Shown in pieces: positions 15,191-24,216 of a stretch of DNA of 64,000 nt. The position numbers were made by a program, and so were the translations under genes. Location: the NCBI RefSeq assembly GCF_001584185.1, contig NZ_CP013234.1:4340001-4404000 (forward strand), read 5' to 3'. Numbering within the stretch: the stretch's first letter is position 1; every line of letters starts with the position of its first letter. Under the pieces are notes generated by a model. The model had not been told where the DNA came from. It worked only from the letters and a program-made list of their open reading frames with translations, and ran no database searches. This DNA comes from Collimonas pratensis (GTDB lineage: Bacteria > Pseudomonadota > Gammaproteobacteria > Burkholderiales > Burkholderiaceae_D).

Positions 15191-17436
15191 TGTCTAAAGA
15201 AAATTATCAGATTCGCCCATTCGCCAGATTGCTGACGATGTTGGGTGAGCAACTCATTAAAAATGAGCGAATCGCACTCGCAGAACTTGCTAAAAATTCT
15301 TATGATGCAGACGCATCATGGGTAAAAATATCATTTCTCGATTTCACTGCTGATTTTCAGGCGGATGACACATCACGAATAGTGATCGAGGACGACGGCG
15401 GTGGGATGTCTTTAGAGATAATTAGGGACCATTGGCTACGCCCCGCCACTCCCGTTAAAAAAATCGGAAAGCAGTCCGATGATACGACGCCAAAGGGTCG
15501 AAAAATCCAGGGCGAAAAAGGGATTGGGCGATTCGCAATGCTTAAGCTGGGGAAAAAATCAGTCGTAACAACGCGCCCTAGAGGCGGCAAAAAAGAGTTC
15601 ATTATTAATTTTGACTTCAGTCGATTTGACGATGATTTTTTAAGTGAAAATGGGACGACAAAAGAACTATATTTAGACCAACTTTCAATCGAGGTTGACG
15701 ACAGAACCGCCACTGAAATAACGAGTAAAGATATTACCCTGGGCGGCCACAAGATCGTGAGAAAACCTCACGGCACACGAATTGAGATTTCTGATTTAAA
15801 AGGCGTCTGGAACGAGAAAAAAGTTCGAGATGTTTTCAGAGATTTAACGCGTCTTCAATCCATTTTCGATAAAGCGGTTTCTGTAGAGAGTGAAAATTTC
15901 GATGATGAAAAAAATTTCTCTGTCTATATTTATGCCGATGAAGAAGAACAGCCATTTGCGTCGCAATACGTCGGGCGCCTGCTGACTCTTCTGGATGACA
16001 GCTCTGTTTTTAGAATCGAAGATGGCGCGTACGATCAAAAGAAAAGAGCATTTAGTTTTAAACTAAACGGTCAACCACACGTCCTCAGCTTAAATGATCC
16101 AGACATAACTGGAATCCGCGTCTTCCGTGAACACTTTGGAAAAGCTGCGGAAGAATTAAAAAAACGCCAAACTGAATGTGGATCTTTCACATTTGGATTT
16201 TACGTTTTTGACTTCAGCGCTGGTGCTGAGCCTAAATATCTATTAGACAAGCAAGATAAAGAACTCATTAAGGATCACCGAATATATTTGTATCGCGACG
16301 GGATTCGTGTTTATCCATATGGTGAGCCCGAAGATGACTGGCTTCGTATCGACCAGTACAGAGGCACAATTAGTGCCGGTCAGTTTCTGAGCAACGATCA
16401 AGTTGTTGGCTATATCAATATCTCCGAGAAGGGAAATCCTGGTCTAAAAGACAAAACCAATCGTGAGGGTTTGATTGAGACTGGCAATCCAACGGACGAT
16501 TTTATTTGCTTGCTTCAAACGTTTCTTGCGTTCGTGCGTGCCAAACCATATGCGCAGTATCGGATGAGTCTCTTGGATAAAAAAATTGTCAACGTCGTCA
16601 AAGAGGAGCAGGTACAAAAAGACTTTGGCGAATTAAAAAACGCAATAAAAGATAATAAAAACGCGGTAGCAATATTAGACAAAGCTGAAAAACGTTACAA
16701 AGCTGAGCGTCAATTCTTAATTCGACGTGCGGAGACAACAGAAGATCTAGCTGGCGTCGGACTTTCAGTAGAAACTGCCTCTCATGACATTACTTCAGTC
16801 ATGACAAAAGCGCTTGAAAAGATGGATGGGATGATCAGAGTTGGCACAAATAGAAAAAATCTTGATCTAGACAGTCTCTTCGATGCACTCGCGACAGTCC
16901 GCGGTATGATGGGTTTTATTGACGCGCAGCTGCATGACATTCAGTTGTTGTTCCGCTCTGCAAAACAACGTCGTCGAGACATTCGTGTTCGTGACGTGCT
17001 CGATAAAGTGGTAAAGATCTACGAAAACTCAATACGCAAAGCAAAAATAGAATTAGAGATCGAAGTAATTGGCGGCCCCTTGGTCGCAAAGACGACCGAT
17101 GCCGTCTTGCTTCAGCTTCTTTTAAACTTATTCGACAATGCCGTTTTTTGGTTGGATTCAACCGATACCGTAAATAAAAAAATAAAAATACAACTGGATG
17201 GAAAAGAAGGCCTTCTCATTTTCTCAGACAACGGCCCCGGGATTCGCGCTGAAGATGCTGAGTATATTTTTGAGCCTTTCTATTCTGGGAAAGGCGAGGA
17301 AGGTAGGGGGCTCGGGTTGTATATCGCACGTCAATTACTCGAACGACATGACTATTCGATTGAGCTCGCAGACATAAAAGCTCACAAAATTATGCAAGGG
17401 GCGAATTTCGTCATTAGCTTCGTCAAGGGGAAGTAA
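15190..17436 (+). CDS. Hsp90/MORC-type ATPase fused to a histidine kinase
   Basis: A 748-residue cytoplasmic protein with two GHKL ATPase modules. The first (about 1-230) is Hsp90/MORC-like: ELAKNSYDADA (32-42), EDDGGGM (67-73) and GEKGIGRF (108-115). A transducer-like middle follows to about 470, then a coiled coil (475-515). A DHp-like helix carries H532 in TASHDITSVM, a plausible phospho-acceptor, and a kinase ATPase ends the protein: LLNLFDNAVFW (645-654), SDNGPGI (679-685), FEPFYSG, GRGLGLYIA (706-714). There is no membrane segment, so the Hsp90-like module probably senses an internal signal. The downstream gene encodes a receiver protein 2 bp away. I know no named system with this set. 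Confidence 0.85.
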   Translation: MSKENYQIRPFARLLTMLGEQLIKNERIALAELAKNSYDADASWVKISFLDFTADFQADDTSRIVIEDDGGGMSLEIIRDHWLRPATPVKKIGKQSDDTTPKGRKIQGEKGIGRFAMLKLGKKSVVTTRPRGGKKEFIINFDFSRFDDDFLSENGTTKELYLDQLSIEVDDRTATEITSKDITLGGHKIVRKPHGTRIEISDLKGVWNEKKVRDVFRDLTRLQSIFDKAVSVESENFDDEKNFSVYIYADEEEQPFASQYVGRLLTLLDDSSVFRIEDGAYDQKKRAFSFKLNGQPHVLSLNDPDITGIRVFREHFGKAAEELKKRQTECGSFTFGFYVFDFSAGAEPKYLLDKQDKELIKDHRIYLYRDGIRVYPYGEPEDDWLRIDQYRGTISAGQFLSNDQVVGYINISEKGNPGLKDKTNREGLIETGNPTDDFICLLQTFLAFVRAKPYAQYRMSLLDKKIVNVVKEEQVQKDFGELKNAIKDNKNAVAILDKAEKRYKAERQFLIRRAETTEDLAGVGLSVETASHDITSVMTKALEKMDGMIRVGTNRKNLDLDSLFDALATVRGMMGFIDAQLHDIQLLFRSAKQRRRDIRVRDVLDKVVKIYENSIRKAKIELEIEVIGGPLVAKTTDAVLLQLLLNLFDNAVFWLDSTDTVNKKIKIQLDGKEGLLIFSDNGPGIRAEDAEYIFEPFYSGKGEEGRGLGLYIARQLLERHDYSIELADIKAHKIMQGANFVISFVKGK

Positions 17437-17438
17437 GC

Positions 17439-18794
17439 ATGCATAATTTATCAAGCCTGTTTCATGGAATTACGGTTCTTATTGACGATGAAGTAGCGGA
17501 CCCTAATTCATCGATTAGCAAACTGGCAGATCAGATCGAAGCAGAAAATTGCCATGTAATTCGCATTCCAAAATTGCCAACAGATGCACAATTGGACTCT
17601 TTGACTGAAGCTGCTTTTTTTATTTTGGATTGGAATCTTTACAACATTGCGGTAGATGCAGAGTTAGCTGACGAAATGTCCGGTATTAAATTGCCTGAAG
17701 GATTGAGCAAAGAGCATATCCAAGAAAATATTGCATTTATTAAAAAAATACGCGAACGCCGATTCACTCCAATATTTATTTTTACTAATGAAGACATTGA
17801 CACTGTCAAACGAGTTTTAGAAAAAAACAAACTTTATTTGAACGGGCCAAGTGATCACATTTTCGTTCAGAAAAAACGTACAGTAATTGAAAGTGGAGTT
17901 TTCCATATTCTTTCGGAGTGGCTTAAGACGCACCCCAGCGCCTACGTACTAAAGCGTTGGGAAGCCGCATATATGAAGACACGCAACGCGTTCTTCGTTG
18001 ATTTTTATTCATTTAGCAGGCTCTGGCCCGTAGTTTTATGGAAGACTTACACTGCCGATGGGGTTTCTGAGGCAGCAGAACTAACAAATGTGATTGGCCG
18101 AAATATCCTATCGAGATTGGCTCCCGTCCAGTTTTCTTCTGAAATTTTAGCATCCGCCGCACACTTCGACGCATTGAAAACTGAGGTCTCATCAAAGGAA
18201 GTTCGCGATGTATTAGAAGGTGAGCGTTTTATTCGAAATGATCGGCTGCAAGCGGACGTTTCCGTGGGCGACATTTTCAAGTACAAACAAAAATATTTCA
18301 TTAACGTTCGACCGGAATGCGATTGCGTCGCACGGGATGGGGAAAGTGCAGACTCGATAGAGCTCTATCTAGTTAGAGGAGATGCAATCCCTGAAGACAA
18401 GCTACACGACAGTTATGCTAGCGAATTTGGTAACTTTAAAGAAACGGATACAACAAGCGTGGTTTTCGCTATGGGAAATGGCGTAACAGTGCGCTTTCAG
18501 TTTAAAGCCTTAAAAATTGCGTCTTGGGGGGAGTGGAAAGGTAGGCGGATTGGTCGTCTAATCCCCCCTTACAGTACAAAAGTCCAGCAACGTTTCGCGG
18601 CATTCATTCAGCGCATCGGTCTTGGTCGTATTCCTGAGCATGCAATTAACTTCCCCACGAATGGACCGACTAGCTCAGCGACCGCAGCAATCTCTGCATC
18701 TTCAAAGCAGTCTAAATCGCGTCAAAATATTTCAGGGATATTTGAAATTTCCCTGAAAAAAATACAAAATTTGCTTCGGTCCTATGGAGCGTAA
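17439..18794 (+). CDS. Receiver-domain protein with unknown C-terminal domain
   Basis: A 451-residue protein. Residues 8-150 form a response-regulator receiver: D16/D17 in VLIDDE, the phospho-acceptor D64 in FFILDWNLY, T116 in IFIFTNED and K145 in FVQKKR. The domain has an insert around 72-95. The remaining 300 residues contain no helix-turn-helix that I can see; a strand-rich part reads GDIFKYKQKYFINVRPECDC (about 280-299). It is the likely phosphotransfer partner of the kinase encoded just upstream, and its C-terminal part would be the output. As no DNA-binding motif is visible, the output may be enzymatic or protein-binding. AT-rich; the operon ends here. Confidence 0.8.
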   Translation: MHNLSSLFHGITVLIDDEVADPNSSISKLADQIEAENCHVIRIPKLPTDAQLDSLTEAAFFILDWNLYNIAVDAELADEMSGIKLPEGLSKEHIQENIAFIKKIRERRFTPIFIFTNEDIDTVKRVLEKNKLYLNGPSDHIFVQKKRTVIESGVFHILSEWLKTHPSAYVLKRWEAAYMKTRNAFFVDFYSFSRLWPVVLWKTYTADGVSEAAELTNVIGRNILSRLAPVQFSSEILASAAHFDALKTEVSSKEVRDVLEGERFIRNDRLQADVSVGDIFKYKQKYFINVRPECDCVARDGESADSIELYLVRGDAIPEDKLHDSYASEFGNFKETDTTSVVFAMGNGVTVRFQFKALKIASWGEWKGRRIGRLIPPYSTKVQQRFAAFIQRIGLGRIPEHAINFPTNGPTSSATAAISASSKQSKSRQNISGIFEISLKKIQNLLRSYGA

Positions 18795-18811
18795 CACGCT
18801 CCCTCTACCTG

Positions 18812-19060
18812 GTCCAGTCGCAGGGGTTCAGATCAAAAGTGCGTCATTTTGCGTCACGCTGACGCAGCCAATTTCCCCGCCAACCCCGCGTGGCTTGAAG
18901 ACTTGGCGTTTTTGCGAACTGCGTTAAAAGCAGTGCATTTAACTTCCACCGCAGGCGTGGGGGGGACTACGTTTTAAAGGTCGCTGCCGGCGTCTTTTTC
19001 ATGACAAGACGGCATTGTCAGGACGTTAAAAAAGCCGCACAGGGCGGCTCAGATCGATGC
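18812..19060. other. Putative cos region of the prophage
   Basis: A non-coding stretch between the accessory operon and the zinc-finger/portal genes, the position of cos in P2. It includes a G-rich segment (GGCGTGGGGGGGACTAC, 18955-18971) and TGCGTCATTTTGCGTCA. Nearly the same sequence, with substitutions, occurs in the second element at 53442-53598 continuing at 55733. Retention of an untranslated segment by both phages supports a packaging role, but the cleavage site is not proven. Confidence 0.45.
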
Positions 19061-19101
19061 AGGCGCCGCCGTTACGACATGGCGGCGAGGCAGGTATACC
19101 G

Positions 19102-19311
19102 TTAGCGTCCGGCGCGCCTGAGCGCCTCCTGTTCTTTCTGATAGTCGTCCCGGCAATCCGTATTGCAGAACAGCGCCCCATGGGCGACATCATCATCACA
19201 GTAATGGCAATGCCCGTCCGCCTCCAGCTTGGGCGTGCGGCGCGCATGCGCCATGGCTGCTTCGATGTCCTTTGCAATGCGCCACTCGGCGCGGTCTGCT
19301 ACGTCGCTCAT
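19102..19311 (-). CDS. Small phage C4-type zinc-finger protein
   Basis: A 69-residue protein with a four-cysteine zinc knuckle, CHYCDDDVAHGALFCNTDC (residues 35-53), and a helical N-terminus rich in basic and alanine residues (EAAMAHARRTPKLE). Similar proteins lie next to the portal gene in many betaproteobacterial P2-like phages; the function is not known. Its start overlaps the portal stop by four bases. A copy with identical protein sequence but synonymous base changes is at 58243-58452. Confidence 0.8.
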   Translation of the reverse strand: MSDVADRAEWRIAKDIEAAMAHARRTPKLEADGHCHYCDDDVAHGALFCNTDCRDDYQKEQEALRRAGR

Positions 19312-20360
19312 GCTGCCTTCCCTTCCATGTTCTCTAATGTGTAGTCGTTAAATTTCACTATCTCTTCTCCCAGCCATTCGTTAATCATTAAAAAATGCGA
19401 TTGCAGCGGCACCAGCTCGTTACGGGCGAACACCTTGGCCGCCGGCTCCACGGCGCCGAAGCCGCCGGCATTGCTCGGCATGATCCCCATCAACTGCGGC
19501 GGCACGCGGTGCGCCGCTAGCAGGTCGTCGCGGGTCACGCCCTTGATGTTGAAAAACTCGTCCTTGGCCGCGACCTCGGACACCGGCAGGATCTGGATGC
19601 CGTCTTTCTTGCCGCCAGGTGCGTACATGAAGACGTTGCGGAAATTGCCCGGCCCCTTGCTGTCCTTCAGCGCATTGCGCAGCTTGTCCACGTCCTTGAT
19701 GTCCTGGGCGGCGTCGGTCATGTACAGGATGAAGCCGGCGTGAGAGCCGTTCTTGTAGTACTTGCGCCGGAACAGCGTGGCCGATTCGTTGAGCCAGGCC
19801 GACTGCAAGGCGGACAGGTATTGCGGCAGGCCGTAGACCTCCTGGTTCACATCCGGGTCCATCAGGTGGAACACGGCGCCCTTGGCAAACTCATGTTCCT
19901 GCTGCCAGCCGGACACAAAAAAATAGGTGTCGAGATCCTTGCCGCGTCGCATGTACTTGGCAAGGGAGTGCTTCATCTGGAGGATCTGCCCGGTACGGCT
20001 GGCGCGCTTCTCCAGGTAGGCATTGCCGAAGGTCAGGAAATCCAGCGTGAACCGTTTAAACGCATCCCGCGATAGGCATTTGTGCGGCACAAAGGTCGAC
20101 GTCAGTATGTTGGCCTTGAAATGGATGGCGCTGCTGTGGTGGACGCTGGAGTTAAACGACTTCGCCAGGCCTTGCCAGCTGACTGGCGGTTCGTACCAGC
20201 GACCATTGAGCCAGCACTCCAGGCTTTCCATGATGTCGGCATGGTCCAGTACCGGCGTCGGGTCGCCAAAAGCGAACGCCTCCACGGACGATGCTGGCGC
20301 CACCTGGTCGGGCGGCGCCGGCGCGGTTTGTTGGGTACGTTTGAATCGTTGTTTCTTCAT
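19308..20360 (-). CDS. Q: Portal protein (P2 gpQ)
   Basis: A 350-residue phage portal of the P2 Q / PBSX family. It forms the dodecameric ring at the capsid vertex through which DNA is packaged. Family features are PPVSWQGLAKSFNSSVHHSSAI in two pieces, LTFGNAYLEKRASRTGQ, YGLPQYLSALQSAWLNESATLFRRKYYKNGSHAGFI (given here only as landmark segments) and HRVPPQLMGIMP. It is transcribed left from the Q-P unit, divergent from the O-N-M-L genes as in P2, and overlaps the terminase stop by ATGA. A recombined copy lies at 58449-59406. Confidence 0.95.
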   Translation of the reverse strand: MKKQRFKRTQQTAPAPPDQVAPASSVEAFAFGDPTPVLDHADIMESLECWLNGRWYEPPVSWQGLAKSFNSSVHHSSAIHFKANILTSTFVPHKCLSRDAFKRFTLDFLTFGNAYLEKRASRTGQILQMKHSLAKYMRRGKDLDTYFFVSGWQQEHEFAKGAVFHLMDPDVNQEVYGLPQYLSALQSAWLNESATLFRRKYYKNGSHAGFILYMTDAAQDIKDVDKLRNALKDSKGPGNFRNVFMYAPGGKKDGIQILPVSEVAAKDEFFNIKGVTRDDLLAAHRVPPQLMGIMPSNAGGFGAVEPAAKVFARNELVPLQSHFLMINEWLGEEIVKFNDYTLENMEGKAA

Positions 20361-22192
20361 GAGGTAAAAATCTCCATAAATGAGGTAGTGGCTTTCGATA
20401 CGCCTTCGATTGGCTCGTGGTCGAGCGCATGCATACAGGCCCAGGCCAAGTCGGCGTGGCCGGTTTCGTCGGTGCGGCCGGCGTCATACGTGACCTGGCG
20501 CCCGCTGGCGGTAATGGTTTTGCGGATCGCCATGAAGGCTTGCGCCAGGTCTGTGGCGCCGGCGTCGAATTCCAAGCGGCCCTTGCTGATGACGTCCTTG
20601 GCCTTCAAGACCATGCGGGTCTTGACCTCGGGCGAATAGTTGATCGCAGTCGCGTTCGGGAAAAACTGTTTTACGATGGGGAAAACACCGATACCCATGC
20701 CGGTCGTGTCGATGCCGATGTAGTCGACCTGGTAGCGCAGCGTCATTTGTCGGATGGCTTCGGCCTGGGCGGCAAAATCCATGCCGCGCCATTGGTGGCG
20801 CTCCAGGACGCGGAACTTGCCGCCGACGACCAGCGGCGGCGCCAGCACCACGCAGCCGGCGCTGTCGCCGGTCAGTGACGGGTCGTAACCAATCCAGACC
20901 GAGCGGTAGCCGAACGGGCGCGCAGCAAACGGTTTGACGTCTTCCCACGCTTCCCAGGAATCGACCATGCAGCGTTGCAGCTCGGCGAGTGGAAATATCG
21001 ATGCGGTGTCATCGATAAAATTACACATCAAGAGGTTTTCAAACTGGTCCGGGCTGTACTCGAAATTACGCAGGCGGTCGATGTTGAACAGGTTGCAACC
21101 GCCGCGCTCGGCATCCAGGATGGTCACGATCTGGCGCCAGATCTGGTCCTGGCCGGTAAAGCCGTTCATCAGCTTGGCGTGGGTTACATCGATCTTGTAC
21201 TGATCGGCTTTGGATCTGCCCTTGTTGAACAGCTCGCCGGTCCAGAACGGATACGCCTGGTGCGTGGTCGATGATGGCGTCGAAAAATAGGTCTTGCGCC
21301 ATTTCTCATGCAGCGCCATACCGGACGCGACCTTGTTCAGCTCCTGGAAATTGTGAGTCCAGAAAAATTCGTCAAAGTAAAAATTGCCGTGATAGCCCTG
21401 GGCTGTGCGCGAATTGGTCCCCAGGAAATACAGATGGGCGCCATTCGGCAAAATGATCGGGTCGCCGGACAGGCTGATGCCGGCGGCGTCCTGGGCGAAC
21501 TGGACGATGTATTGTTTAAAAACGTGCGCTTGCGCCTTCGACGCCGACAGGAATATCTGATTGCGGCCGGTTTCCATGGCGTCGGCCAGCGCCTCGCGGG
21601 CGAAGTACCATGTCGCGCCGATCTGGCGAGACTTCAGGATCATGCGCGTGCGCTCATGGCCGTTGCGATACCAGACCTTCTGGTAATCGAACAGCGAATC
21701 GCGGAACGCCTCCAGTAGCTGGTCTTTCTGCTCAGTGCTGAAATCGTTGCGCGTCGGCTTCTTCTTCGGGCCGGCGTTGCGGTTGTCCAGGTTCGGATTG
21801 AGATCCGCCTCATTGCCGCCGCCGTCATAGCGGCGCTTGCGCGACATCTGCACCAGGGAGCGCGTGAGTAGGTCGATTTCCTTGAAGTCGCTACCGCTTT
21901 TTACTTCCTTGTCGATCAGCTGCACCATGCGTGCTTCGATGGTCGATTCCATGCGATCGATCGCCGTCGACAAGTGCCACTTGTCGCGCTCCTTCCAGCT
22001 GGCGACGGTGCTGCGTTTGATTTTTAAATGCTTGGCAATCGAAGAGATGCGCCAACCCTGCCAGAACAGGCTACGGGCGGCGTCCCGCATGGCGGCAGGA
22101 TCATTGGCAACGGTAGTGAACTTTGCAAGCGTGCCTGGCGCGCGCGTGGCGCTGCGTTTGGCTGGCTTAATTTGGACAGGTTTGATTAACAT
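20357..22192 (-). CDS. P: Terminase large subunit, ATPase/nuclease (P2 gpP)
   Basis: A 611-residue packaging motor. An N-terminal helix-turn-helix (about 44-72, WQGWRISSIAKHLKIKRST) is followed by the ATPase: a Walker-A-like KSRQIGAT (187-194), Walker B YFDEF (272-276), and a C-terminal RNase H-like nuclease beginning near SVWIGYDPSLTGD. In P2 the P protein with gpM cuts cos and drives DNA into proheads. The start at 22192 is chosen because it opens the conserved N-terminus; longer frames read into the divergent promoter region. A fragment of a related gene at 59407-60245 is fused to a portal. Confidence 0.95.
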   Translation of the reverse strand: MLIKPVQIKPAKRSATRAPGTLAKFTTVANDPAAMRDAARSLFWQGWRISSIAKHLKIKRSTVASWKERDKWHLSTAIDRMESTIEARMVQLIDKEVKSGSDFKEIDLLTRSLVQMSRKRRYDGGGNEADLNPNLDNRNAGPKKKPTRNDFSTEQKDQLLEAFRDSLFDYQKVWYRNGHERTRMILKSRQIGATWYFAREALADAMETGRNQIFLSASKAQAHVFKQYIVQFAQDAAGISLSGDPIILPNGAHLYFLGTNSRTAQGYHGNFYFDEFFWTHNFQELNKVASGMALHEKWRKTYFSTPSSTTHQAYPFWTGELFNKGRSKADQYKIDVTHAKLMNGFTGQDQIWRQIVTILDAERGGCNLFNIDRLRNFEYSPDQFENLLMCNFIDDTASIFPLAELQRCMVDSWEAWEDVKPFAARPFGYRSVWIGYDPSLTGDSAGCVVLAPPLVVGGKFRVLERHQWRGMDFAAQAEAIRQMTLRYQVDYIGIDTTGMGIGVFPIVKQFFPNATAINYSPEVKTRMVLKAKDVISKGRLEFDAGATDLAQAFMAIRKTITASGRQVTYDAGRTDETGHADLAWACMHALDHEPIEGVSKATTSFMEIFTS

Positions 22193-22329
22193 GCCGCCAG
22201 CGTAGAGGCCAACGCTCGTAAAAGCCCCTGTCGGAAAGTCGGTAAGACTGTTATCAACCCGCTGCCGATTGTTTCCACATGCAGCAACGCCGACCATGGC
22301 GGTATTCGAACTTCCCAAATACCGACACC

Positions 22330-23148
22330 ATGGCAAAGACGACCAGCACCGCACCCACAAAATCCAAATTCTTCCGCGTCGCCGTCGAAGGCGCCACCAC
22401 CGACGGCCGTGTCATCGACCGCGCTTTCATTGAACAGATGGCCGCGAATTTCGACCCGCAGGTGTATGGCGCCCGCATCTGGGTCGAACACCTGCGCAGC
22501 ACCTGGGCAGATGGCGCCTTTAAAGCCTATGGCGATGTGACGGCAGTCAAAGCCGAAGAAGTGGAGCTGGGCGGCGTCAAGAAGCTGGCGTTGTACGCGC
22601 AGATCTCGCCCACGCCGGAACTAGTCGCCATGAACAAGGCACGCCAAAAAATCTACACCAGCATCGAAATCAATCCGAAATTCTCCGACACCGGCGAAGC
22701 CTACCTGGTCGGCCTGGCCGTGACCGACAGCCCCGCCAGCCTTGGCACCGAGGTTTTATCGTTCGCCACCAAGAACACCGGCAACCTGTTTTCGGCGGCG
22801 GAGGAAACGACGCTGGAATTCGAGGATGCCCCCCAACCTGAAACCGAAGGAATCAAATTGTCCGACACCCTCAAAAATCTGTTGAATCGCTTCACTAACA
22901 AGACCACCGGCGACGATGCGCGCTTCGGCGAGCTGGTCGGCGCCGTCGAAACCCTGGCAACCCATGCGAATCTGAGCGCGGATGAATTCGCGGCAGAAAA
23001 GACCCGCGTCGATGGATTGGAAGCGGCCTTGCAAAAGACGAATGAGGAATTCGCTGCATTCCGCCAAAAGGTCGAGTCGACCGACGCGAATGGCTCGCAC
23101 CGCCCTGCCGCCACCGGCGGCGACGGCCTGATCGAAACCGATTGCTAA
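22330..23148 (+). CDS. O: Capsid scaffolding protein / protease (P2 gpO)
   Basis: A 272-residue GpO homologue. The N-terminal half (SKFFRVAVEGATTDGR, then FDPQVYGARIWVEHLR with the protease histidine, and YTSIEINPKF and GLAVTDSPASLGTE with the serine) is the serine protease, and the C-terminal coiled coil (about 205-255, LEAALQKTNEEFAAFRQ) is the scaffold. It directs assembly of the procapsid and cleaves itself and the capsid protein. The start is the ATG in CACCATGGC at 22330. First gene of the rightward head operon. Confidence 0.93.
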   Translation: MAKTTSTAPTKSKFFRVAVEGATTDGRVIDRAFIEQMAANFDPQVYGARIWVEHLRSTWADGAFKAYGDVTAVKAEEVELGGVKKLALYAQISPTPELVAMNKARQKIYTSIEINPKFSDTGEAYLVGLAVTDSPASLGTEVLSFATKNTGNLFSAAEETTLEFEDAPQPETEGIKLSDTLKNLLNRFTNKTTGDDARFGELVGAVETLATHANLSADEFAAEKTRVDGLEAALQKTNEEFAAFRQKVESTDANGSHRPAATGGDGLIETDC

Positions 23149-23207
23149 TCAGCGCTAACCACCCGTCCTAGCACGAACACAGCCCCATACATACAGGAGT
23201 CATCCGC

Positions 23208-24215
23208 ATGAAAAAAATTACCCGCCTCGCCTTCGACAAATACACCGCCCGCCTGGCACAGTTGAACGACACCAGCAATGTCGCTAGCACTTTCGGCGTG
23301 GCGCCGACAGTGCAGCAAAAACTGGAAACCAAGATCCAGGAATCCAGCGAATTCCTGAAAAGCATCAATGTCATCGGCGTATCCGAACAGGAGGGCGAAA
23401 AAGTCGGCCTGGGCGTTTCCGGCCCGACCGCCAGCCGCACCAATACCGACAAGGGCGACCGCAAGACCCGAGATTTGACCGCCTTGGACGGCAAGGGTTA
23501 TCGCTGCGAAAAAACGAACTTCGATACGCACGTCAAGTATCAAACCTTGGACGCCTGGGCCAAGTTCCCCGATTTCCAGCAACGCCTTGCCAACGCCATC
23601 TTGCAGCGCCAGGCGCTGGACCGCATGATGATCGGCTTTCACGGCCGCACTGTGGCGGCCGATACGGACATCGACAAGAATCCGATGCTCCAAGACGTCA
23701 ACAAGGGCTGGCTTCAGCACTACCGCGAACAGGCGCCGCAGCGTGTCATGCATGAAGGCAAAAAGGATTCGGGCAAGCTGGTCATCGGCGCAGGCGGCGA
23801 CTATGAAAACCTGGACGCGGCAGTGTATGACGCCATCAACTTGCTCGATCCCTGGTATCAGAAGGACACCGGCCTGGTAGTGATCGTCAGCCGCAACCTG
23901 ATGCACGACAAGTATTTCCCCCTGGTGAACACCAAGCAGGCCCCGACCGAGACGCTGGCGGCGGACATCGTCATCAGCCAAAAGCGCATCGGCGGCCTGC
24001 CGGCCATCGCCGTGCCGTTCTTCCCAGATAACACGATCTTTACTACCCGCCTCGACAACCTGTCGATCTACTGGCAGGAGTCAGCCCGCCGGCGCCGGGT
24101 GGTCGAGAAGCCTGAGCGCGACCGCATTGAAAACTACGAATCGTCCAACGATGCGTATGTGGTCGAGGATCTGGGCCTGGGCGCCGTGCTGGAAAATATC
24201 GTCCTGGCGGCCTGA
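23208..24215 (+). CDS. N: Major capsid protein (P2 gpN)
   Basis: A 335-residue HK97-fold coat protein of the P2 N family. Characteristic segments are VASTFGVAPTVQQKLETK, FLKSINVIGV, GRTVAADTDI and IVISQKRIGGLPAIAVPFFP. P2 N is processed near residue 31 by gpO; the sequence here has the matching N-terminal leader. The start follows CAGGAGTCATCCGC. The stop codon is separated by one base from gene M. Confidence 0.96.
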   Translation: MKKITRLAFDKYTARLAQLNDTSNVASTFGVAPTVQQKLETKIQESSEFLKSINVIGVSEQEGEKVGLGVSGPTASRTNTDKGDRKTRDLTALDGKGYRCEKTNFDTHVKYQTLDAWAKFPDFQQRLANAILQRQALDRMMIGFHGRTVAADTDIDKNPMLQDVNKGWLQHYREQAPQRVMHEGKKDSGKLVIGAGGDYENLDAAVYDAINLLDPWYQKDTGLVVIVSRNLMHDKYFPLVNTKQAPTETLAADIVISQKRIGGLPAIAVPFFPDNTIFTTRLDNLSIYWQESARRRRVVEKPERDRIENYESSNDAYVVEDLGLGAVLENIVLAA

Positions 24216-24216
24216 T

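Noticed and set aside
13895..18794. Identification with the Detocs two-component defence system
   Set aside because: Detocs has a TPR-type sensor and a separate receiver/effector set; here the sensor has an Hsp90-like domain and there is a methyltransferase.
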